NCBI GenBank assembly: GCA_019695095.1
Contig: JAIBAQ010000053.1
Location: forward strand, 1 to 33,984
DNA: 33,984 nucleotides
DNA from: Candidatus Hydrogenedentota bacterium
GTDB taxonomy: Bacteria; Hydrogenedentota; Hydrogenedentia; Hydrogenedentales; SLHB01
Direction: 5' to 3'
Shown here: positions 16,741-25,039 of the stretch, piece by piece
Layout of the letters: every line of letters starts with the position of its first letter
Position numbering within the stretch: the first letter of the stretch is position 1
Notes under the pieces: generated by a model
Told to the model about the DNA's origin: nothing
Seen by the model: only the letters and a program-made list of their open reading frames with translations
The model's database searches: none
Translations under genes and position numbers: made by a program

Positions 16741-17530
16741 GGGGACGCTCTCCCCGAAGGGTCTTCGCGATGCGGCGCGCTGCCGTGTATATGGACGGGG
16801 ACATCGCACGAACGAAGTCCTTCACCCTGCCCACGCGCAGACGCCATTGAATGTCTCGATGGAACTCGGAAAACGCGGAATCGCATTCGCGGTCCCTGCG
16901 CCGGTAAAGCGTGCCGAGGCCGTACTGAAGCCTCAAGTTGAAGAATAGGTACTTATGGTCGTACTCGTGAAGAAAGTCCTCCACGGCCGTGAGGACGCCG
17001 TTTCGAGGTCCTCCTTCATGGGTTGCGTTGGCGATCTGCGCGTTGACGCCTTCGGATTCGCTCAGTGCGGACTGTCCGCGCACGATGCCTTGATATGCAA
17101 ACGGCTGACGGTACTGCGCGGGAATGCGGTCCGGCGCGTAGTACCCGTCGCGGCGGCCATAGGGCCACCACGTATCGTGAAGGAAAATCGCTCCTCCGCG
17201 CAGCAGCAACTCCCGTTCACGGATGATTCGGAGTTCGTTGTAGACCGTGTACCAATTGTGATCGCCGTCGATCAGAATGCAGTCAAACGGCTGCGTCAAA
17301 TCGGGCAGCACATCCAGGCTCAATCCTTTGCGTATCGCAATGCGGTTGTTTCCCGCGTGCCGCGCGCACAAATCCGCATCAACACACGGATCGATGACCG
17401 TAACGTGCACAGAAGGCAACTCCGCCAATTCATCGGTGTTCTCGCCGTACTGGGCGCCAATTTCGAGAATCCGGACATATCCGAACTGGCGAATGCACGG
17501 TTTGAGCACGAAATCAGCGAAGTCGTGCAT
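16733..17530 (-). CDS. CmcI/type-24-like SAM-dependent methyltransferase
   Basis: This 265-residue methyltransferase-fold protein carries RILEIGAQYGENTDEL (20-35) as motif I and CILIDGDHNWYTVYNEL (84-100), the IDGDH(x)Y signature of the family that includes cephalosporin and rhamnosyl O-methyltransferases (CmcI-like). AIFLHDTWWP supplies a probable metal-ligand region. A 50-residue insertion (about 120-175) separates the core from a basic C-terminal helix. It likely methylates a sugar hydroxyl in the glycan pathway. It starts 27 bp after the upstream GT2 gene and overlaps the downstream GT2 by 8 bp. Confidence 0.88.
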   Translation of the reverse strand: MHDFADFVLKPCIRQFGYVRILEIGAQYGENTDELAELPSVHVTVIDPCVDADLCARHAGNNRIAIRKGLSLDVLPDLTQPFDCILIDGDHNWYTVYNELRIIRERELLLRGGAIFLHDTWWPYGRRDGYYAPDRIPAQYRQPFAYQGIVRGQSALSESEGVNAQIANATHEGGPRNGVLTAVEDFLHEYDHKYLFFNLRLQYGLGTLYRRRDRECDSAFSEFHRDIQWRLRVGRVKDFVRAMSPSIYTAARRIAKTLRGERPRE

Positions 17531-17557
17531 AGCGTTCTCGGAGATTCATCACGTGAA

Positions 17558-18529
17558 TCAAGGTTCCTCCGCCATGTCGAGCAAGCGGTTCAATTCCGGG
17601 ATGGAGATCTTGCGCGAGCGCTGAATCCGGCGTCGCTCCGCCAGACAATGCGGAATCGCGGTCATCATGCTCAGCCACGTCTTCATCAGTATGCACAACG
17701 CGCGCGCCAACCCAAATTCCGCGCGCGCCGACGACAGCAAACGGCTTGTCTGGTTGAACCGCTCCATGAGGATACCGGGCGCATTCCGTATCAACACAGG
17801 CAGGGGGAAGTTCTTCAACACAAGCAAGGCATGGTTGCGATAACATTGGCGCGAGCGCCACCACGTGCGGCCCTCCAAGCTCGCCGAACCCACGTGATAG
17901 GCTAGCGCGGCGCGCACGAATTTGGCGGTGAACCCGGCGAGCCGGGCACGGAAATTGAAGTCGCTGTCTTCGAAATAGGCATGGAAGCGCTCGTCGAACA
18001 GGCCGACTTGCTCAAAGACTTCGCGCCGGTAGAGGGCGGCTCCCGCGGACACGCCGAATATCTCGTCGGGCTCTTGAAAGCCCGATTCGAAGCTGCGGTA
18101 TCCGATACTCTCGGGGCGTCCGTTGCGCAACTGCATGTCTCCCGCGCAGTAGATGTACGTGAGGTCATCCCGAAACAACACGAGCGGCGCGAAGAGGGCC
18201 GCATTCGACGAGTCCGCCGCGCTGACGAGCCATGCGACAAACTTCGAATGTACCGTCATGTCGTTGTTCAGAAGGATGATGTATTCCGTGGCGGCCGAGC
18301 GGATGCCGGCATTGACGGCGGCGCAGAATCCACGGTTCTTCTCTTGACGTATTACGCGCACACCGGGGAAATAGAGGTGAACGAATTCTGCCGTCCCGTC
18401 CGTAGACCCGTCGTCAACGACCACAATCTCCATTGCGTCGTACGTCTGCGTCTCGAGACTGTACAGACAATCGCCGAGCATCTCTTTGTGATTCCACGTG
18501 GGAACGATGACGGAGACACGCGGGACCAT
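17558..18529 (-). CDS. GT2-family glycosyltransferase (rhamnosyltransferase-like)
   Basis: This 323-residue GT-A fold transferase carries PRVSVIVPTWNHKEML at the N-terminus, VVVDDGSTDGT (36-46) and ILLNNDMTV (85-93) as donor/metal motifs, and FFEDSDFNFRARL-type sequence (YFEDSDFNFR) as the acceptor ED motif. This pattern is common in WbbL-like rhamnosyltransferases, though the actual sugar is unknown. I chose the ATG at 18529 because it has GGAG eight bases upstream and places the first beta strand normally. The ATG at 18565 is a weaker alternative. Upstream lies a 190-bp gap holding a palindromic repeat, then the flippase gene. Confidence 0.93.
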   Translation of the reverse strand: MVPRVSVIVPTWNHKEMLGDCLYSLETQTYDAMEIVVVDDGSTDGTAEFVHLYFPGVRVIRQEKNRGFCAAVNAGIRSAATEYIILLNNDMTVHSKFVAWLVSAADSSNAALFAPLVLFRDDLTYIYCAGDMQLRNGRPESIGYRSFESGFQEPDEIFGVSAGAALYRREVFEQVGLFDERFHAYFEDSDFNFRARLAGFTAKFVRAALAYHVGSASLEGRTWWRSRQCYRNHALLVLKNFPLPVLIRNAPGILMERFNQTSRLLSSARAEFGLARALCILMKTWLSMMTAIPHCLAERRRIQRSRKISIPELNRLLDMAEEP

Positions 18530-18601
18530 GGCTGTTACTCCACTCGACTCAGTTTTCAATAGCATACCCCGAACTATGGGAAGCGTAGAATGACGGGGCA
18601 C

Positions 18602-18659
18602 GGAAAACAGGGACAGACACGTCTCCGCTTCGCTGCGCTTGTGTCAGTCCCTGTTTGCC
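18602..18659. repeat. Palindromic repeat of the AAACAGGGACAGACAC type
   Basis: GGAAAACAGGGACAGACAC (18602-18620) and its inverted partner (18641-18659, two mismatches) flank a CGCTTCGCTGCGCTT-type centre. It is the same family as 12042-12187 and sits between the flippase and GT2 genes inside the glycan operon. Confidence 0.88.
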
Positions 18660-18718
18660 GCCACTTTTGACTCTTCCTTGGCTCTGCCAAAATGTTGCCC
18701 CAATTACGATTCACTACA

Positions 18719-20317
18719 CTAGACACGGCGTCCTATCCGGAGCCATAGGGCAAATCCAGGCACACGCCGCAACGACAGCGAGTTGCCGAGGAAATCCTCA
18801 TCGAATGCATCCAGGAATGGCGTCAACCGGATTAAGATAAGATAGCTAATCCCCAAGAACATCGCCAGAGTTCCGGCCACGGCCGCGTTCGGCAGACGGC
18901 CATCGAGACTCGACGTCCAGATATCCGCGGACACGCAGGCCAGAAACCCGGGCACACTCGCCATCGCCGGCCAGAGCAGGGTCGTGCTTACCAGCGTCTT
19001 CGCAGAGACTCCGATGACGGACTTCATCACTACGATAAACCACGCCGTCGTTAGAAACAGCGAAGCTGCAGTTGCAATCGGTATACCGTAGAATCCGATC
19101 GACACGTAGAGGACGACCGTCAAAGCGATATTCACAATCATTGCAAGTATGCCGGATCGCATCTGCAAATCGGCGCGGCCCATGCCCAGCGCCACGCTGA
19201 TTCCAGGGCCTGCAAACACGTTGGCGATATACCCCGCCGCAATGATGCGCAGCACCCACGCGGACGTTTCGAATCCGTGGCCGAGCCACGTGCGCATGAG
19301 AATTCCCGCCGTACCGATCGTGAACGCCGCCAGAGGCACGAGTACGACGGAGACGTATTTTGTCGACAGAACATACAGCCGCTGCAATCGTTCGAGTTCC
19401 GCGCGCGCGTCGAGGTCTGCCGCAGCAGGAAGAATAGCGCCCAAGAGCATCACTGGGATTTGACGCATTTTGTTGGCCAGTTCGATGCCGAACTTATAGA
19501 GGCCCAACCGGTCAAATTGCTGCAAGACAAATCCGATGACCAGTATATCGGTATCGAACGTCACGAGATTCGCGAGGCGGCCCACTTGCGTGCGCCACCC
19601 AAACCCCAACAGCATGCGAAACGTCGCGCCGCGCAAATACCTTGGCGATATGCGGAGTCCGGGCGCGAGCAGAAAGGCGGAGAGGACGGTGACGGCGGCG
19701 AAGGCCATGAAGATGGTCACGTTGGCGTAAAGAAGGCCGCGCACACCGTATCCGAATTCCAGGAACAGCACCGTGACGACCGCTTTGCCGAAGGCCAGCA
19801 CTGTACTGATGGCGTTCGTGACGCCCATCCGTTGGAGGCCGGTCTGCACGGCGCTGAACGGCGCCACGCAGTTGGACGCGGCAAAGACAAGTAGCGCGCC
19901 AAAGAGCAAGAAGCGCATGTCCGCGACAAACGCGGGATCGTGCAGCGGCATTCCATCGGCCCCGCGGCGCGAAGCCATCCACATCATGAGTTTATCGACA
20001 CAGGGCCACCCTACTGTTACGACAACGACCCCCAACGCGGCATAGAAGGCGAGTCCGGTGCTCACGACGGAAGAGATGCCCTCGCGGTCGCCACGCGCGT
20101 TGTGTTCCGCGATGAACTTTCCGTAGGCGCTGCCCAAGCCCAAATCGACCAGCGATACATAACCGATGGCCGCGCCCACCAAGCCCCACAGCCCCGAATA
20201 GGCAAGGCCCACGCGCGTGTAGATGTAATACATGAGCACCAGCGAAACGAGCGCTTCGCAGATGCGTCCCCCGATGTTGAACAGGGTATTTCGCGTGAGT
20301 GTCCTGCGGACCGACAT
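18719..20317 (-). CDS. Wzx-like polysaccharide flippase (MOP superfamily)
   Basis: This 532-residue integral membrane protein is predicted to flip lipid-linked oligosaccharides across the inner membrane. It begins RNTLFNIGGRICEALVSLVLMYYI, the typical first helix of Wzx/RfbX transporters, followed by YVSLVDLGLGSAYGKFIAEH. About 12-14 hydrophobic helices extend over the whole length, which is normal for the family. It lies between a membrane GT-C protein and the soluble glycosyltransferases, as expected for a Wzx-dependent glycan locus. The intergenic DNA just upstream is occupied by a 64-bp repeat (20334-20397). Confidence 0.92.
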   Translation of the reverse strand: MSVRRTLTRNTLFNIGGRICEALVSLVLMYYIYTRVGLAYSGLWGLVGAAIGYVSLVDLGLGSAYGKFIAEHNARGDREGISSVVSTGLAFYAALGVVVVTVGWPCVDKLMMWMASRRGADGMPLHDPAFVADMRFLLFGALLVFAASNCVAPFSAVQTGLQRMGVTNAISTVLAFGKAVVTVLFLEFGYGVRGLLYANVTIFMAFAAVTVLSAFLLAPGLRISPRYLRGATFRMLLGFGWRTQVGRLANLVTFDTDILVIGFVLQQFDRLGLYKFGIELANKMRQIPVMLLGAILPAAADLDARAELERLQRLYVLSTKYVSVVLVPLAAFTIGTAGILMRTWLGHGFETSAWVLRIIAAGYIANVFAGPGISVALGMGRADLQMRSGILAMIVNIALTVVLYVSIGFYGIPIATAASLFLTTAWFIVVMKSVIGVSAKTLVSTTLLWPAMASVPGFLACVSADIWTSSLDGRLPNAAVAGTLAMFLGISYLILIRLTPFLDAFDEDFLGNSLSLRRVPGFALWLRIGRRV

Positions 20318-20333
20318 CGGTGTGATGTCCTAT

Positions 20334-20397
20334 CCTCAAAGTTTTGCACGTGAGCAATTTGTGCCGGCGCTCAATCGCGCCGGTGCAAATTGCGGAC
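20334..20397 (-). repeat. 64-bp hairpin repeat (partial copy of the 185-bp element)
   Basis: Read on the minus strand, this segment matches 25040-25103 with only four differences in 64 bp. It contains a strong hairpin built on CCGGCGC...GCGCCGG flanked by CAATTTG and CAAATTG. It occupies most of the 92-bp gap between the two membrane-protein genes. Confidence 0.9.
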
Positions 20398-20409
20398 TAT
20401 GCTATTGCG

Positions 20410-22239
20410 TCATGCGCCAAAGTTGACCTCATACACCTCAACGATTTCCTTGCCCCCGATTCGCGGACGGTCAAGCTCCAGCCGCTTGACCAGTGTGAAG
20501 TGTTCGGGGTCCTCGCGCCAACCTTGAACCACGTCGAGCACACCGGTTTCGTGAAATCCCGGAGACTCCAGCACATATGCTTCCGGATAGAAGACATACT
20601 TTATATCGTGAGCGCGCAGCCACTCGATTTGAAACTCGACGGGCATTCCCACAAGTTCTTTCAGTGCCTCGAAATTCTCGAAGCACGGAACTTGAAAGAA
20701 ATAGCCGCGGGGGTCGAGCGTGAGGATTGTGGAAGAGGACTCAAGTGTCTCGTTGACCCAACGGAATGCGGGATACCGCTCGACGCGCCGCGTTAGGTAG
20801 TCCTCGCGCGATTCAAAGCCAAAGATTGCGGGGGCCTTGATGGCCACGGCCCCGGCCGCGGGTACAAGCCCGATTGCGTAGGAAATGATTAGTACCACAA
20901 CGATGAGCGGGCGCAGCGACTTCAGACGCGACGCGCCCACTCCCGACAGCACCAGCATCGGGGCCAGAAAGGGAAACAGGTAGCGCGTCAACCGGCGAAA
21001 AAAGTACATGCACACGACCCCGGCCCCACAAAACGCGCCGATACGGCGCGCGTGCTTGCCGCCCACCAACAGCCCTGGAATTCCCAGGATGAGAACCAGT
21101 CCTCCCGGCGATGTGCCCCAACCTCCGTACCGGTCGGGATGAAACACGATATTCCATGGAAACAACAGCAGGTCGAGGATGGACACGCCTCGCACGGATT
21201 CGTGCGTTCCCACAAGCGCCGCATCCACGTCGGGCAAATCGGGTGTCGGAAACCACGAGGTGAAGAACGGGAAGAATGGATTGCCCGTCACGATGGCGCT
21301 TCGCATCAACCAGGGAAGCGCTGCGACGCCACAGACAAATACGAATAACGACGTGTGCCGAAGGCGATGGGCGGGAGTGAATACGAACACCATGACCGCG
21401 AGCAAAACAGCCACCAGGTAGGCGGTCTGCCGGACACCGCACGCGGCTCCCGCCAGCATGGCGGCCAGAATGATCCACGCCCTTCGGTGTTCCTGTTTCC
21501 AGGCAACGAATGCATTGAGCGCGCCGAGCGTCAGGGTTACAAACGCCATGTCCACGGAGGGCGCGCTTCCCTGGTCCAACAGCACCGGCGCCGTGGCGAC
21601 GGCTGCGGCGGCCACACAGCCCGCACGCCGGCTGTCGAGCCGCTTACCCATGAAGTACGCCATGGCGCATGCAAGCGCCGCGAACGTCCAATTCAGAGCC
21701 GCTGCCGCCCGTTCGGTGCCATGATCCAACGCAAACGCGAACAGCACGTGCATCAATTGAGGGTAGCCGGAGTAGTTGTTCCCCTCCACCAACATGATTC
21801 GGCCGTTGCGCACATAGGCCGCCGGAAGCGCGAGGTGCGCCACGCACGCGTCCCATCCCGTTACCGGGGCGAGGCTGGCCACGAACACGAGTAGAAGCGC
21901 CGTTCCGGCGACCGCCAGGCTCATAATTTCAATCAGGTCGAAGGGCTCGTGCACTCGATGACGCCGGAATCCGGGCAGTTGCCGCGCAGAGCGTGTCTCC
22001 GGCCAATACAGGAAGGTGCCGCTGAAGAAAATCGCCAACAAGGCATATAAGGCAATCGGCATCGCAATGCTTCCCGCGCACAGGATCAACAGGGCGACCA
22101 GGGTCAACCCTGCAAGCACGCGATAGGCGTGCCCCTCGAAATCGGCGCGCAGCCGCAGCACGCGTACAGGTCGCAGCAACCACGTGCCGACGATGTACGC
22201 CGAACCCAGCACGAGCCACGTTGGAAGTAGTGGAATCAT
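20410..22239 (-). CDS. Polytopic GT-C-like membrane protein (possible glycosyltransferase or polymerase)
   Basis: This 609-residue protein has about 12 or more hydrophobic helices and a roughly 130-residue soluble C-terminal end. After the first helices a periplasmic loop reads VTGWDACVAHLALPAAYVRNG, resembling the first catalytic loop of GT39/ArnT-like enzymes, though the paired acidic motif is reduced to a single Asp. YSGYPQLMHVLFAFAL is also typical of this group. It is the first gene of the minus-strand glycan operon, before the flippase, so it could act as a lipid-donor glycosyltransferase or take the place of a Wzy polymerase. I do not see a clear ribosome-binding site before the ATG at 22239. 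Confidence 0.8.
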   Translation of the reverse strand: MIPLLPTWLVLGSAYIVGTWLLRPVRVLRLRADFEGHAYRVLAGLTLVALLILCAGSIAMPIALYALLAIFFSGTFLYWPETRSARQLPGFRRHRVHEPFDLIEIMSLAVAGTALLLVFVASLAPVTGWDACVAHLALPAAYVRNGRIMLVEGNNYSGYPQLMHVLFAFALDHGTERAAAALNWTFAALACAMAYFMGKRLDSRRAGCVAAAAVATAPVLLDQGSAPSVDMAFVTLTLGALNAFVAWKQEHRRAWIILAAMLAGAACGVRQTAYLVAVLLAVMVFVFTPAHRLRHTSLFVFVCGVAALPWLMRSAIVTGNPFFPFFTSWFPTPDLPDVDAALVGTHESVRGVSILDLLLFPWNIVFHPDRYGGWGTSPGGLVLILGIPGLLVGGKHARRIGAFCGAGVVCMYFFRRLTRYLFPFLAPMLVLSGVGASRLKSLRPLIVVVLIISYAIGLVPAAGAVAIKAPAIFGFESREDYLTRRVERYPAFRWVNETLESSSTILTLDPRGYFFQVPCFENFEALKELVGMPVEFQIEWLRAHDIKYVFYPEAYVLESPGFHETGVLDVVQGWREDPEHFTLVKRLELDRPRIGGKEIVEVYEVNFGA

Positions 22240-22342
22240 GAATACCGCGACAATAACACGTGGGCACGGTCACACGCTAACGGTGGCGACAGTCCACGGG
22301 TTTAGTGGGCAAGAGTGACGCTGCGAAGGCGGCCAGACGGAA

Positions 22343-22921
22343 TTAACTGACTTCGATTCCAACCCGCGCCAGCGCGCGCCTGAGGTCGTCCGGCGTGAAC
22401 GGCTTTGCAAGGCTCACCGAAGCGCCGTGTTCCGCGCCGCGGCTTATCGAATCGCCTTCTTCAATGGACGCCATGAGAATGATGCGCACGTTCGGAAGAT
22501 CGGGCATTCCTTTGATGCGGCGGCACAGCTCGTAGCCGTCGTGACCGGGAACCCGCGCTTCGAGGAACACGATATCGGGCCGGAACGTTGAGACGAGTTG
22601 GCCCAGTTCGAAGCCGTCGTGCGCGACTTCGATCTGAAACGAATTGCGCGTGCGTTCCAGGAAGCGCCGGATAACCGCCGCCACGGTCCGTTCGCAGTCG
22701 ACAATTAGAATGCGCAGACCCGACGTGTCCAAATCGCCGTGAATAGGAATGCTGTTTTCGCGCAAGAACTGAAGCAGGTCTTCGCGCCGGATACGGCGAT
22801 GTCCTCCGGGTGTCTTAAAGACGTGGATACGCCCCGCCTCCGCCCATTTGCGGATGGTGTCAGGCGTAACGTGGCAATATTTCGCCACTTCCGATGTACT
22901 GAAAGACTGCTTGATTTCCAT
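22343..22921 (-). CDS. MerR-type HTH fused to a receiver lacking its phospho-acceptor Asp
   Basis: Residues 5-53 of this 192-residue putative regulator form a MerR/BldC-like DNA-binding domain (TSEVAKYCHVTPDTIRKWAEAG, then the wing TPGGHRRIRREDLLQFL). Residues 69-190 form a CheY-like receiver. The phospho-acceptor Asp is replaced by Glu121 (IVFLEARVPGHDGYE), the acidic cluster reads D75-C76-E77, and the switch Thr is Ser152. Lys173 (LAKPF) is kept. The receiver therefore probably cannot be phosphorylated normally. Glu could mimic phosphorylation and lock the protein in an active state. The gene is alone between the glycan operon and the tRNA genes. No partner kinase is adjacent. Confidence 0.9.
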   Translation of the reverse strand: MEIKQSFSTSEVAKYCHVTPDTIRKWAEAGRIHVFKTPGGHRRIRREDLLQFLRENSIPIHGDLDTSGLRILIVDCERTVAAVIRRFLERTRNSFQIEVAHDGFELGQLVSTFRPDIVFLEARVPGHDGYELCRRIKGMPDLPNVRIILMASIEEGDSISRGAEHGASVSLAKPFTPDDLRRALARVGIEVS

Positions 22922-23072
22922 GCGTAGGAGTATCCACCCACCGCGTTTTGTTTCGCGCGGCTACCGAAAAGTTATAGAACCCCTCCCAGGGCTCCACGAG
23001 TATTACTGGCCCGCATCGCTCACCTTCTCGAGTTCCCCCGCAAGGCACGCCATCGGGCACCGAAGCGTTACA

Positions 23073-23148
23073 TGGAGCTGGATCGGGGAATCGAACCCCG
23101 GACCTCATCATTACGAGTGATGCGCTCTACCAACTGAGCTAATCCAGC
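23073..23148 (-). tRNA. tRNA-Thr (CGT anticodon)
   Basis: On the minus strand the acceptor GCTGGAT/ATCCAGC, D arm, anticodon stem-loop CATCA-CTCGTAA-TGATG and T arm CGGGG-TTCGATT-CCCCG all fold normally. The anticodon CGT reads ACG. The 3' CCA is encoded. Confidence 0.97.
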
Positions 23149-23156
23149 TTAAAAAA

Positions 23157-23232
<76 letters not shown>

Positions 23233-23275
23233 ATCCGTTCGCGTAGATTACGAAACAAGCAGCCCGAAGTCAAGT

Positions 23276-24208
23276 TTAGCTTCGGGCGTCGGATTCCGCT
23301 GCCTTGTCCAGGCGAGCTCTCCGATCAAGATAAACCCCGCCAGTATTGGCTTCCAGAGCCATATGGCGCAGTTGAGACAACACTTCAAACATCTGCTGCG
23401 GCGTCGTGGAATCCCGCTTCTCGCGCACGGTAACGCAGAAAACGGCAGGCAGAAGCCGTTCGCCGGGGCGCACCGATGTGGGCGATGCCACTGTCGCCAC
23501 AAACTTGGTGACGTGGCCTTCCCAGACTTTGTTCACCCACTTGCAGAAGGTCTGTACTTTCTCGCGAGGCAGGATGCTCATGAAATGGCCCCCGCCCATG
23601 TGGCCCACGAACGCGTCTTCCGGCGCCAATTCCTGAGCACACTGCGCCAGTGCGCGTCCCAAGTGACGTATACCTTTGCTCCGGGGCTCAGGGCCAAACT
23701 TCCGGCCGAACTCCCGGAGTCCCATCAACTCCGTGTGCACAAGAGCAAAACTCATGCGCAGGCTGATGCGCCGCTGCAACTCGCGTTTGGTCGCTTCGGC
23801 GCCGGGCAACGAAGTCAAATCGTCCAACGCAACGCCGGCAGAACCCGAACGCAGCAAAGCTTCCGCTCGTTGCACCAGGTTCATCGGATCGAATGGCTTT
23901 GAAACGAAATCGTCGGCGCCCTGGGCCAATCCGTGGTAGATTTCTTCTTCGCTGTTCATTGCCGACAGGATTAGGATCGGCAAGGTGTAAATCTCGGGAT
24001 CGCGCCGGATTTGCCTGCATATCTCGAACCCCGACGTATGGGGGAGCATGACATCCAGGATGAGCAAATCGTGCTTTTCGGAGCGCAACAGCTCCAGCAC
24101 TTCTTTCCCCGAGGTCAGCACGGCACAGGAATGACCACTGCGCGCGAACTGGTCGCGCACATACCGGGCATCTACTTCATCGTCGTCTACAATGACTATC
24201 TTCGCCAC
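23276..24208 (-). CDS. Response regulator with degenerate GGDEF domain
   Basis: This 310-residue protein has a complete receiver (1-120) joined to a GGDEF-like domain (about 125-290). The receiver keeps Asp8-Asp9, the phospho-acceptor Asp52 (LILDVMLP), Ser82 and Lys104 (SKPF). The second domain opens with DDLTSLPGAEATKRELQRR, the usual GGDEF entry motif. The active-site loop, however, reads HMGGGHF (203-209) where RxGGDEF is needed, so diguanylate cyclase activity should be lost. A scaffolding or nucleotide-sensing role is possible. The start is GTG (24206-24208) with a weak ribosome-binding site, and the gene lies between two tRNA pairs on the same strand. Confidence 0.92.
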   Translation of the reverse strand: MAKIVIVDDDEVDARYVRDQFARSGHSCAVLTSGKEVLELLRSEKHDLLILDVMLPHTSGFEICRQIRRDPEIYTLPILILSAMNSEEEIYHGLAQGADDFVSKPFDPMNLVQRAEALLRSGSAGVALDDLTSLPGAEATKRELQRRISLRMSFALVHTELMGLREFGRKFGPEPRSKGIRHLGRALAQCAQELAPEDAFVGHMGGGHFMSILPREKVQTFCKWVNKVWEGHVTKFVATVASPTSVRPGERLLPAVFCVTVREKRDSTTPQQMFEVLSQLRHMALEANTGGVYLDRRARLDKAAESDARS

Positions 24209-24235
24209 GTCTATTAATTCCGGTCCAGACTGCTA

Positions 24236-24320
24236 TGGTGGGCGAGGAGGGACTCGAACCCTCAAGCCTTTTGGGCAGCGGATTTTAAGTCCGCCGTGTA
24301 TGCCATTCCACCACTCGCCC
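24236..24320 (-). tRNA. tRNA-Leu (TAA anticodon), irregular acceptor stem
   Basis: This class II tRNA on the minus strand has the anticodon stem-loop GCGGA-CTTAAAA-TCCGC, a long variable arm (GCC/GGC) and a T arm GAGGG-TTCGAGT-CCCTC. The 5' acceptor strand is GGGCGAG, but only CTCGCC lies between the T arm and ACCA, so the 3' strand is one base short and the first pair cannot form in the usual register. Confidence 0.9.
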
Positions 24321-24413
24321 CGCTATTCCCCGCTCTCAACTGGAGAACTCGACTCGTGGATCGCGGCCTCGGGTTGTCCGTCGTCAGCCCCGGCTTTGCT
24401 TCAATAAGAAAAG

Positions 24414-24489
24414 TGGAGGCGGCACCCGGACTCGAACCGGGGGATGAAGGCTTTGCAGGCCTCTGCCTTACCAACTTGGCTATGCCGCC
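24414..24489 (-). tRNA. tRNA-Cys (GCA anticodon)
   Basis: The acceptor GGCGGCA/TGCCGCC, the anticodon stem-loop GAGGC-CTGCAAA-GCCTT (anticodon GCA) and the T arm CCCGG-TTCGAGT-CCGGG fold normally. The discriminator is T, as usual for Cys, and the CCA is encoded. Confidence 0.97.
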
Positions 24490-24540
24490 CCGCTCCAAGC
24501 TATTGTAGTCTCCGCCCCGAAATGAAGTCAAACTTCACTC

Positions 24541-24724
24541 TCCTGCGCTTTGCACCGGCGTTACAGCGCGTATACGCAAATTGCTCACGTGCAAGACTTT
24601 GAGTTTACGACTTGAGGATCAATCACGAACACATCCGGATTAAGATGCTGTGCTCCGCGTTTCACCGCAAGTCTCGCACTGGCACTGGTTACGAGACACG
24701 TTCGCGTGTATTCGCAAGAATACC
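24541..24724 (+). repeat. Diverged copy of the 185-bp element
   Basis: This copy is colinear with 25040-25223 at a constant offset of 499 bp. Shared blocks include GCAAATTGCTCACGT (24576), GACTTTGAG, ACCGCAAGTC (24664) and ACTGGTTACGAGA (24684), all at identical spacing, with mutations between them. Confidence 0.85.
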
Positions 24725-24889
24725 TAGCTTTCCCCATCCTATTGGGCGGCTATTTTACGCCCGAATCGTCTCGCTACTTGGCATAGCCGCCTCGTCCGAT
24801 GTGTCATCCCTAATTGCCTCAAGTAGTTGCGTGACGAAGAGTCAATTCCGAATATCCCGCAAATTAATTCCCAAAAATATGCATACTTG

Positions 24890-24898
24890 TGGTATACT
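24890..24898 (+). promoter_or_regulatory. Extended -10 promoter candidate
   Basis: TGGTATACT fits TGnTATAAT with one change and sits in an AT-rich stretch between the two element copies. The next gene downstream starts more than 400 bp away, so a long leader or a noncoding transcript would be expected. Confidence 0.35.
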
Positions 24899-25039
24899 AA
24901 ACGAAAGTTTGTTGTAGCCAAATCCTCACCCCGAAAGGGCTGGGGGTATGGTGCGCACTCACGGGGGTCGTGAGCGCTCGGTTCACAGCCATACGAATTG
25001 GGGGTATCGGCAAGAGACTATCCCGCGTGGAACCGTCTG

